Below are positions 54,487-64,000 of a stretch of 64,000 bases of DNA, in pieces. The notes under the pieces were generated by a model, which saw only the letters and a list, made by a program, of their open reading frames with translations, did not search any database and was not told where the DNA came from. Each line of letters opens with the position of its first letter. Positions within the stretch are counted from its first letter, which is position 1. The translations under genes and the position numbers were made by a program. Origin of the DNA: Odontesthes bonariensis (lineage: Eukaryota > Chordata > Actinopteri > Atheriniformes > Atherinopsidae); the NCBI RefSeq assembly GCF_027942865.1, contig NC_134527.1:3312476-3376475 (forward strand), in the 5' to 3' direction.

Positions 54487-55350
54487 TGGTCTCGCGGGCC
54501 TTTAGGTGCTCCTTAGCTCTTCGCATTCCTTCTGTTTTTGGGAGGTGCCAAATCGTTGATCTGGTCACCTCTAAAGCTTCCGCTGCCAGCTGGGCTCCTC
54601 CTTTTGGATCCACATCATTTTGTGATTATTTATTTAGATATTTAGGAAGTGTGTGTATATATATATATATATATGGCGTATATTTATATAGGTGTATTGT
54701 AGTAAGAATATTTACAAACTCAAGAGTAGTTAAAAGGGAAACTAAAAAAGTATTGTACTTCTTCCCATTCCTTCGGGTGTTTTGTACTTTGTGATCTAAG
54801 TTTTAATTTTTAATTTAATCTTTTGTATGTACAAATAGTTACATACATTTTCTTTTTTTTACATGTTCGAAGATAAAAATCAATCAATCGAATCTACTAC
54901 AAAAATCGCTTGGAATCGGGCTCTTTTGAAGAGGAGAAATCGGTTTAATCTCTCTGGAATATATCGAGGAAACGGGCCGCATGTAATCGGTTGCATTGAA
55001 GCTGTGAAAAGGAGGATGAAGAGGCTGAAAGCCTTAACGCACCGTTGTCGTTAAACCAATGAAAATTAGAGCGGAAAGTCGGTGTTCTGATTGTATCCTG
55101 GCTGCTTCACTTCAAACTTTCTGTGATGTTCTCAACCAGCAAAACCTTCAAAAGCTTCCAGACCTGCCGGCAGCTGGAGTTGGAGGCTCAGTTTTTTACA
55201 GACCTGAAGATATGTCGGCGCCCTAAAAACTGCCACAAAGCTACAATATATTTGTGTTGATCAATTTGCTGGAATGTACATTTCCTTTTGTTTCTGTATT
55301 AATTCTCAACAAGCATGTCGGGTCCCCACGAAGTAAAAAGTGGAATATAT
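54487..55350. other. Intergenic sequence of unit 3
   Basis: Collinear with 21672-22530; LINE-type tail and TA run; no gene seen. Confidence 0.5.
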
Positions 55351-56175
55351 TAGGGCGTTATTATCGCGTTAACTTGTTAATAATTTAACGCCGATAAATA
55401 TTTTATCGCGCATTAACGCAGGTTTTTAATTAATTTATTATTTTTTTGGGGCTTTTGTGCCTTTAATGGATAGAAAAGTTCAGAGAGACAGGAAGCAGAG
55501 AGAGGGGGAACAACATGCAGCACAGGGCCAGCTGATGCGGGACTCGAACCAGCTGCAGCGAGGACTATAGCCTCTGTACATGGGGCGCCTGCTCAACCCA
55601 CTACGCCATGGATTACCCCTGTTTTATTATTTATTTATTATTGTAAAAGTCTGTTGCTCACAGGCTTTTATTTTGTAAAAGTCTGCTGCTGTCTGCTGTG
55701 GAACAGGAAAAGAAAGTAATCGGCGGATCCACCAAACATGGAGAAGGGTACGGAACTTTTACTCGGCCATTTTCATTTTAAAGTTCTTCCAGACGGCGGA
55801 GTCGACAGAACCAAAGTCATCTGTAAACACTGCCAAGTTGAATTGTCTTCTCAGCGTAGTAGTTCCAGTCTAAAATATCACTTAAAGGCAAAACACACAA
55901 CTGATAGCAGCAAGTCATTCAAGGAAACAGACAGTGGAGCGAGGCTTCTACATAAAAACTACAGAAAGATGCTGATGTTAAAAGTGTGTTTGCACAACAA
56001 ATGTTATGGCACTTTCATTCATATGGCAGCACATTTAAAATAAAGCTAAATGCTAAAAGCTATACACTACTTTTGGATTCATTTTTGGATTCTGCGTACA
56101 AATGCGATTAATCGTGATTAATCAGGGAAATCATGTGATTAATTAGATTAAACATTTTAATCGTTGCCTGGCCCT
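55351..56175 (+). mobile_element. BED-finger hAT element, copy E14
   Basis: Counterpart of E4/E10. Complete BED frame at 55738-56043 and full SINE at about 55448-55618. Keeps more of the left terminus (TAGGGCGTTATT). Confidence 0.8.
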
Positions 56176-56399
56176 AGTTTTTAAATGTTCTTCCTGATTT
56201 TTCAGGCTCAAAACTCTGCTGCATTTACTGTGAAAGTGAAGCTTCTTTCCAAAGGGATTAAAAGAAGAATCGACCCGTGTTTTAACCATGAAGTCTGCTG
56301 TGAATCAGCTCCGACTCACTTGTTGTTCCCTCCCCTTCAGATCTTCAGCTCATGATGGGTGTAACCAACAGAATGTGAACCGACCGGCTCTGTTCTCTG

Positions 56400-56487
56400 C
56401 ACAGACACGTGATTTATAGCTCAGAGCTCAGATAAGTTTCAGCTTTCAGGAAGTGAAACTCACTGAGTCGCTGATCTGAGAGGAGAA
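56400..56487 (+). promoter_or_regulatory. Putative TRIM-C promoter with ISRE/EICE-like motif
   Basis: GGAAGTGAAACT at 56449-56460 is identical to TRIM-B; the preceding motif is AGTTTCAGCTTTC. CACGTG and TTTATA upstream are conserved. Confidence 0.45.
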
Positions 56488-58140
56488 ATGGCGCAGAAAG
56501 GAGTTCAGCTGGACCGAGAAAGCTTCTCCTGTTCGATCTGCCTGGATCTGCTGAAGGATCCGGTGGCTATTCCCTGTGGACACAGCTACTGCATGAGCTG
56601 TATTAAAGGCCACTGGGATGGAGAGGATCAGAAGGGGATCCACAGCTGCCCTCAGTGCAGGAAAACCTTCATACCGAGGCCTGTCCTGGAGAAAAACACC
56701 ATGTTAGCTGATTTAGTGGAGCAGCTGAAGAAGACTGGACTCCAAGCTGCTCCTGCTGATCACTGCTATGCTGGAGCTGAAGATGTGGCCTGTGATGTCT
56801 GCTCTGGGAGGAAGCTGAAAGCTGCCAAGTCCTGTTTATCCTGCCTGGCCTCTTACTGTGAGGAACACCTTCAGCCTCATTATGATTCAGCTCCACTCAG
56901 GAAACACAAGCTGGTGGAGCCCTCCAAGGAGCTCCAGGAGAACATCTGCTCTGATCACGGTGAGGTGATGAAGATTTTCTGCCGTACCGATCAGAAGTGC
57001 ATCTGTTATCTCTGCTTAATGGAGGAACATAAAGGCCACGACACAGTGTCAGCTGCAGCAGAAAGGACTGAGAGGCAGAGAGAGCTGGAGGGGAGTCGGC
57101 AGCAGATCCAGCAGAGAATCCAGGACGCAGAGAAAGATGTGAAGCTGCTTCAGCAGGAGCTGGAGGCCATCCATCGGTTTGCTGATAAAACAGAGGAGCA
57201 CAGCCAGAAGATCTTCGCTGAGCTGATCCGTCTCCTCCAGAAAAGAAGCTCTGATGTGAAGCAGCAGATCAGATCCCAGCAGGAAGCCGAAGGGAGTCGA
57301 GTCAAAGAGCTTCAGGAGAAGCTGGAGCAGGAGATCACTGAGCTGAAGAGGAAAGATGCTGAGCTGAAGCAGCTCTCACACACAGAGGATCACAGCCAGT
57401 TTCTGCTCAGCTGGCCCTCAGTGGCAGCACTCAGGGGGGCTACACACTCATCCAGCATCAAGATCCGTCCTCTGAGGCACTTTGAGGATGTGACAGCAGC
57501 TGTGTCAGAGCTCAGAGATAAACTACAGGACATCCTGAGAGAGGAATGGGCCAACATCTCACTGAGAGTCGCTGAAGGAGATGTTTTACTGTCAGAACCA
57601 ACGAGCAGAGCTGGATTCTTAAAATATTCATGTGAAATCACATTGGATCCAAACACAGCACACAGATATCTGTTACTGTCAGAGGGGAACAGAAAAGTGA
57701 CATATATGAATCAACCTCAGTCTTATTCTGATCATCCAGACAGATTCATTGGATGTCAGCAGGTCCTGAGCAGAGAGAGTCTGACTGGACGTTGTTACTG
57801 GGAGGTGGAGATGAGAGGAGAAGAAGTTGGTGTAGCAGTCGCATACAAGAACATCAGCAGAGCAGGAGGGACTGAATGTTTATTTGGATTTAATGACAAA
57901 TCTTGGTCATTATATTGTGACCCAAACAGTTATACATTTATGTACAACAACATTAGAACCTCCATCTCAGGTCCTCGGGCCTCCAGAGTGGGAGTGTACC
58001 TGGATCACAGAGCAGGTATTCTGTCCTTCTACAGCATCTCTGGAACCATGACTCTCCTCCACAGAGTCCAGACCACATTCACTCAGCCGCTCTATGCTGG
58101 GATTGAGCTTTATTCTGGAGCCTCAGCAGAGTTTGTGTAA
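56488..58140 (+). CDS. TRIM-C: RING / B-box / coiled-coil / B30.2 protein (550 aa)
   Basis: Single-exon paralogue, complete frame and all zinc ligands. RING and B-boxes match TRIM-B almost throughout (IPCGH, IKGHW, CDVC). Its B30.2 has a third set of loops: HRYLLL, TYMNQPQ, FIGCQQV, EMRGEEVGV, FGFNDKSWSLYCDPNS, YNNIRTSISGPRAS, ELYSGAS. Where TRIM-B differs from TRIM-C, TRIM-A sometimes agrees with one and sometimes the other, as gene conversion or independent loop change would give. Predicted cytosolic E3 ligase; target unknown. Confidence 0.93.
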   Translation: MAQKGVQLDRESFSCSICLDLLKDPVAIPCGHSYCMSCIKGHWDGEDQKGIHSCPQCRKTFIPRPVLEKNTMLADLVEQLKKTGLQAAPADHCYAGAEDVACDVCSGRKLKAAKSCLSCLASYCEEHLQPHYDSAPLRKHKLVEPSKELQENICSDHGEVMKIFCRTDQKCICYLCLMEEHKGHDTVSAAAERTERQRELEGSRQQIQQRIQDAEKDVKLLQQELEAIHRFADKTEEHSQKIFAELIRLLQKRSSDVKQQIRSQQEAEGSRVKELQEKLEQEITELKRKDAELKQLSHTEDHSQFLLSWPSVAALRGATHSSSIKIRPLRHFEDVTAAVSELRDKLQDILREEWANISLRVAEGDVLLSEPTSRAGFLKYSCEITLDPNTAHRYLLLSEGNRKVTYMNQPQSYSDHPDRFIGCQQVLSRESLTGRCYWEVEMRGEEVGVAVAYKNISRAGGTECLFGFNDKSWSLYCDPNSYTFMYNNIRTSISGPRASRVGVYLDHRAGILSFYSISGTMTLLHRVQTTFTQPLYAGIELYSGASAEFV

Positions 58141-58615
58141 AGTGAAATAAATGTGTTTAGTCAGCTGGTTGCTGACAGCTGGTTGCTGGGATGTCTCTGC
58201 TGCTGTTCTGCTGTTTATTTGCTGCTGTTTCCTGTGTCTGTGCAGCCATGGAGGATATCACTGCTGATGAGGAGTTTGATTGACAGAAATATTAAAATCT
58301 AAACTTCTCTGAGCTCTAAACATCAGTGGGATCCTGGTGTCGGTGTGTCTGTATGTTGTTGTTTCTCTTCCACTTCATGGAGCCCAGCAGAGGAGTCAGC
58401 AGACCTTCCTTTATCACAGACTCTTTTCACATCTCATCACTGTGGAAATGGGAAAATAATCCTGGAGTTACGCTGACTTTGGTTTTGTTCATTTGTTCAG
58501 GCTGTGTTTGAGAATAAAGGCGCTCAGGCCAAATATTCACTTTAAAGCTCCGTTTCTGTCTCATATTCTGTGTTTATATTCATGTTTGAACATGTTTCAG
58601 TGAATCAATGCAGCT

Positions 58616-59098
58616 GTTAACTCGCTAGTTATTTAACACCGATACACATTAACGCATTTTTAAAATAAACATTTTTGTTGGGGCTTTTGTGCCTTTAATG
58701 GAAAGTTCAGAGAGACAGGAAGCAGGGGGCAGAGAGAGGGGGAACAACAAGCAGCACAGGGTCGTCCGATGCGGGACTCGAACCGGCTGCAGCGAGGACT
58801 ATAGCCTCTGTACATGGGGCTGTTTTATTATTTATTTGATTATTGTAAAAGTCTGTTGCTCACAGGCTTCTACATAAAAACTACAGAAAGATGCTGATGT
58901 TAAAAGTGTGTTTGCACAACAAATGTTATGGCACTTTCATTCATATGGCAGCACATTTAAAATAAAGCTAAATGCTAAAAGCTATACGCTACTTTTGAAT
59001 TCATTTTTGGATTCTGCGTACAAATGTGATTAATCGCGATTAATCAGGGAAATCATGTGATTAATTAGTTTAAAAGTTTTAATCGTTGCCCGGCCCTA
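58616..59098 (+). mobile_element. BED-finger hAT element, copy E15, internally deleted
   Basis: Same AGGCTT-bounded deletion as E11, so the deletion predates the split of these two units. Confidence 0.75.
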
Positions 59099-59318
59099 GT
59101 TTCTAAATGTTCTTCCTGATTTTTCAGGCTCAAAACTCTGCTGCATTTACTGTGAAAGTGAAGCTTCTTTCCAAAGGGATTAAAAGAAGAACCGACCCGT
59201 GTTTTAACCATGAAGTCTGCTGTGAATCAGCTCCGACTCACTTGTTGTTCCCTCCCCTTCATCTGCAGCTCATGATGGGTGTAACCAACAGAATGTGAAC
59301 CGACCGGCTCTGTTCTCT
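59099..59318 (+). repeat. Orphan TRIM 5' flank, 5
   Basis: Nearly identical to orphan 4 and followed by full repeat R (59319-60285). Confidence 0.7.
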
Positions 59319-60285
59319 CACAGCCCTTTTACAGACAGCCGTTCCGCTTCCTATTCGCCCCATTATAAACAATTTGGCTGCAGTTCAGTTGATTTTCTCT
59401 GGGGGCGCTGGCGAGCGAGTGCAGAATGACCATTGGCCATAGGGCTGGCGCTAATAACTCAAAAAATGTCCCCGCTAGCGGCTGAAACCTGAAAATATTA
59501 CTGTGATTTCTGACAGAGGGATGTGGATTTATATCGAAAGTACAATAACCTGGGAGTTATATCTTTCTGTTTTCTTACAGGTCTGGCATTTGCGAGTCAG
59601 TCTCCGCTAGCATCTAGCTAACGGAATCTGAAGAACGCACGGCTGATTACGACCGGCTGCTTTACGGCACTCGTCCACTGTGCCAGAGTGCTAACCTGGT
59701 GCCGCTAACAACAACCAAAGCTAAACCAGAGGCTAGTCAGAGAGTATGTAAAAGGGCTGTGCTGAAATCTGTAACTATTTGAGCTAACACCTCTCTGCTA
59801 GCTCAGCGCTAGGACTGACCATGCCGTAAAGTGATGCCACATGCGTGACGTCACTTGGGATGCAATACTGACAATAAATGTGTATTTTAAACAAATCTAG
59901 TGAGTCTAAAAAATCAAACCAAGTGCCGTTTGAAATGATAATTTATCCTGCCTTTAGGAAAATTAAAATGAAAAAATATAAAAAATGATATCCAAAGCAA
60001 TGGCTGCATCTAAGGTGGATCTCATAGTACCACCATAGAGTTCGGCGTGCTCTGCACTGCTTCGTTGGCGCCCCCTAGAGTGCAGTACCACCCGGAAAAA
60101 GCCGCCAGCTTTCCCTCTCCTCATAATAGAGACTCTCTGGTAGCGCCCAATAAACGGCTCTAGGCATTCGTAAACCACGCCTCAAATACGAGAAAATGCA
60201 CACCTAGTTCCCAGACCACCATCTCATCGAGGTGTGGACGCGTCAGCCAGGCTACATGTCTACTGGAAAAAATGAGAAATTGTTT
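59319..60285. repeat. Repeat R, full form, before copy 4
   Basis: As 45562-46528 with few substitutions. No gene recognised. Confidence 0.5.
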
Positions 60286-62606
60286 CGGTAAATCAAAATT
60301 ATGACTTTGAATCTCACCACCAATCTTTTTAGCGGTGAGAGTGGGAATCGAACTGCCAACCTTCCAGTTTTTGGACGACCCACTGAGCCGCGGCCGCCTA
60401 ATATAACCGCATATTTTTCCCCCTTTCTTCCTCCTTCTCGGCCAGTATTTTAATTTAGCCAGGATTTAATCAAAGTCAAAATTTTTCATGTTTCAACTTT
60501 AAACTTTCACCAAATGGAGACATTTTTAAATCCAGGTTAAAAACATTTATTTTCTCATGTGTCTATGCATGAAATCTGCACGATATCTTTGAACTTATCT
60601 GGACTGTTGCTTGTTTTTAAATTCATTTAAATTATTTTGTTTCTCTTTCTATTCTTTTATGTATTCTTAATGCTTCTTCCACTCCCTGCTGCAATGCTTT
60701 TATTTTATGTGAAGCACTTTGAATTGTTTTGTGCATGAAATGTGCTACAAATAAACTTGATTTGATTTGTTGTTTTCTGTGTCTGCAGTGAGAAGCTGAG
60801 GATTCGTCAGACGAGAAGGAGAAATGAACCTCCTTCAACTTCTCGGCGCAACAAGAACCTTTCGGAGCCTTTCTTCCCCGGCTCCGGCAAAAACGCGCTC
60901 GTCATCACCGGAGGATGGCTGGTGAGACCCGTTCTGCACCAATAATCTGTCAGACTTTGGTTTTAGATTCATTCAAAGTGTTTCTGATGTCCGTCTCTGA
61001 CCTCATTCTTACAAAACGATACGAGTGGAATGAATTCATATCGCATGTAGGCACATATTTGTGTTCAAAATGACATTTTTAACTGAATTTGTAAAAATAT
61101 AGGCTGTGTTCGAAACCACATACTACATACTCATCGATCAGACAGTATTCAGAGCGTTTACCCACAATGCATTTCGCTCCTGCCCGAGCCGAAATCAGCC
61201 GGCCTGAAGCTGATTTCTCTTAAGCTCTAAACTCTGTAAACTTTAGCAACATTTGAAACATTTTCAGGTGAGAAAGTAGTCGTTTAGATCCCCAACGTGT
61301 TGAAAACCTGACAAAATACCGGCTGTTTACAATTTTGTTCCCACGAATTCGGCGCTACTAAAGCTAGCCGCAGTGAGCAACGCACTTCTGGTTATTTTCA
61401 CAAAATAAAATACCCGTTGCCTTTTATCATAGGGAAAGCCATTATGATACAATTGGTGCTTTTGTTTTGAAAACAGGAAGTGAACCTACCCTCGTTGTAG
61501 CTAGCTTGAAACTGCCGTTTTGACAGGAAATGACGATCGGCGACGTCACGTTACGTTGCATCTTGGGTAGTTTGAGTATGAGTAGTAACCTCATGATGCT
61601 TACCCAACATTTAGGAGAATCTAGTATGCATCCGGGAGCTTAAAAAAAGTTAAAGTTAGTAGGAGAAGTAGGCGGTTTGGAACACAGCCATATTTCACAT
61701 TTCCCCTCCTCTCATCAGTGAGTGCGGCGCCCCCTATGGGCCGGCCGCCACTATTCTGGACATATTAGCAAAGAACTGAAAAAAACTGCTAATAATATGT
61801 TAGAAATGGCCAGTGATGTTGTTTCTTCAAACTCAAGATGGCTTTTTCGTTTTTCTTCCGACAGAATGAGATTCTTTACGAAAAGAAGAAGAAGCGGCGC
61901 CGCCTCCGTCTTCGTCTTCGCCGCCTGGGAAAGCAACCTGCTCCCAGCAACCCGCAGGACGGCCAGCCGATGGACGACTTGGAGAAGGAGATGAGACAGG
62001 TAGGACTCAGCGCGTCGACCCGGAACCTGCGGCGCGTTGCCGCGGTGATGTCAGACGGTGAAACGGGAATGCTCTTCCCCCGCAGGTGGACTTTGTGGAC
62101 ATGGCCTGCGAGTGCGAGTCGGTCATCTGCTGCCGTGTCACGCCGAAGCAAAAGGCCAACGTGGTGAGTTTGGTGAAGAAGTACAAGAAGGCCGTGACGC
62201 TGTCCATCGGAGACGGAGCGAACGACGTCAACATGATCAAGAGTAAGAGGCGGGGACGGGCCTGGTTCAATTCAATTCATTTTTATTTATATAGCGCCAA
62301 ATACAACAAATGTCATCTCAAGGCACTTGGATAATAAAATCCAATTCAAGCCAATTGGAGTTCAATTAATTGTAATCATAATTATTCATAAAATAATCCA
62401 ATTTGTTCATATAGAGCCAAAATAATTTCCTAGCTAAGGAAACCAACAGATTGCACTGAAACTTTTAGTCCATTGTTATGTTAGCGGGGTGTGAGTGAGA
62501 CTGCATTAGCACACAGATAAGCTGCATAGCAGACTTTTGTAGTGATTATTTGCTGGGTATGTATATTTATTGATTTATTTATACTGTAGTCATGTGACTA
62601 TAGTGA

Positions 62607-62936
<330 letters not shown>

Positions 62937-62980
62937 TAGAGTTTGGTCTTCTTCTTCTTCCACCTTGGTTTTATATCAAC

Positions 62981-63601
62981 TAGGGCTGGGCAACGATTAA
63001 AATGTTTAATCTAATTAATCACATGATTTCCCTGATTAATCACGATTAATAGCATTTGTACGCAAAATCCAAAAAATGAATCCAAAAGTAGCGTATAGCT
63101 TTTAGCATTGAGCTTTATTTTAAATGTGCTGCCATATGAATGAAAGTGCCATAACATTTGTTGTGCAAACACACTTTTAACATCAGCATCTTTCTGTAGT
63201 TTTTATGTAGAAGCCTCGCTCCACTGTCTGTTTCCTTGAATGACTTGCTGCTATCAGTTGTGCGTTTTGCCTTTAAGTGATATTTTAGACTGGAACTACT
63301 ACGCTGAGAAGACAATTCAACTTGGCAGTGTTTACAGATGACTTTGGTTCTGTCGACTCCGCCGTCTGGAAGAACTTTAACATGAAAATGGCCGAGTAAA
63401 AGTTCCGTACCCTTCTCCATGTTTGGTGGATCTGCCGATTACTTTCTTTTCCTGTTCCACAGCAGACAGCAGCAGACTTTTACAAAATAAAAGCCTGTGA
63501 ACAACAGACTTTTACAAAATAAAAGCCTGTGAGCGATAGGCTTTTACCATAATAAAATAAATAATAAAATGTACAGAGGCTATAGTCCTCGCCCAGCCCT
63601 A
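62981..63601 (-). mobile_element. BED-finger hAT element, copy E16
   Basis: Complete frame at 63115-63420, identical in protein to E2. Flanked by ATATCAAC / ATATGAAC as in E2. Right end again joins the SINE fragment. Confidence 0.85.
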
Positions 63602-63909
63602 ATATGAACAGAACGCCGGCTGCAGAGCAGGACTTTTCTTCGGCCGCTGAAGTTTGTCCTACATTCTTTCACTTTATGTTTAACTGTTTGGCTGCTAAAT
63701 GTCACTACATCTTACTCACTGAATCTTTGAAATTGTCAGATCATCTCAGGGGAATCGCCTCCCAAAAGTCTGTAAAGTCGTTCTTCTTGTCTGGACTTCC
63801 TAAATGCTTCTGCGGTTGATGCTCAGTTTTTGTTCCGTTGGGTCGGGCTCATGTGATGCAGATTCATCCTTTTTGCACATTCGTTTACTCACGAATTACA
63901 CTACAGTAA

Positions 63910-63912
<3 letters not shown>

Positions 63913-63954
<42 letters not shown>
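63913..63954. repeat. (TA)n microsatellite before copy-4 exon 5
   Basis: About 39 bp of TA, against about 21 bp in the parent (17324-17344) and about 28 bp in copies 2 (36029-36056) and 3 (50152-50179). Confidence 0.85.
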
Positions 63955-63957
<3 letters not shown>

Positions 63958-64000
63958 CACTATAATAACTAGTTTCCTTTCTGCAGATTGCCTATGAAGA

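Overview
This is nuclear DNA of a ray-finned fish, probably a percomorph. The genes have short vertebrate exons with GT-AG introns. The gap sequence is full of teleost-type DNA transposons (hAT with 8-bp target duplications, MITEs) and tRNA-derived SINEs. The TRIM genes are the intronless RING/B-box/coiled-coil/B30.2 type that is expanded in fish. All genes lie on the + strand.

Layout. 1-21,050: nearly the whole of atp8b1, a P4-ATPase phospholipid flippase. I read 28 coding exons (668-19,914; 1,198 codons) and a 3' UTR; only the N-terminal start exon(s) lie upstream of the window. 21,150-32,480: repeats, an intact 550-codon TRIM gene (23,721-25,373), and three repeat blocks carrying hAT elements and TRIM 5'-flank fragments. 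From 32,478 on, the 3' third of atp8b1 (its last nine coding exons, 3' UTR and poly(A) signal) recurs, each time followed by another intact TRIM gene: atp8b1-C copy 2 (32,478-38,631) and TRIM-B (42,732-44,384); copy 3 (46,602-52,723) and TRIM-C (56,488-58,140); copy 4 (60,317 to the window end, cut inside the fifth of its nine exons). Copy starts are spaced 19,110, 14,124 and 13,715 bp.

The array is a recent segmental tandem duplication. Its breakpoint sits inside a tRNA-derived SINE in the atp8b1 intron before exon 20. The partial copies lack the DGET, DKTGT, KGAD and TGDK exons, so none can be a flippase alone, but every exon and splice site they keep looks intact. The three TRIM genes are open; their differences concentrate in B30.2 surface loops, as expected for a host-defence family under diversifying selection, and an interferon-type motif sits about 30 bp before the start codon of two of them.

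Sixteen copies of one non-autonomous hAT family, many with the same 101-codon BED-zinc-finger reading frame, are spread through the array. Some were copied with it; others show their own insertions, nested SINEs and short-homology deletions. The functional genes would act separately: ATP8B1 in canalicular or plasma-membrane lipid asymmetry, TRIMs as cytosolic E3 ligases. Any link through read-through or shared 3' exons is inference.
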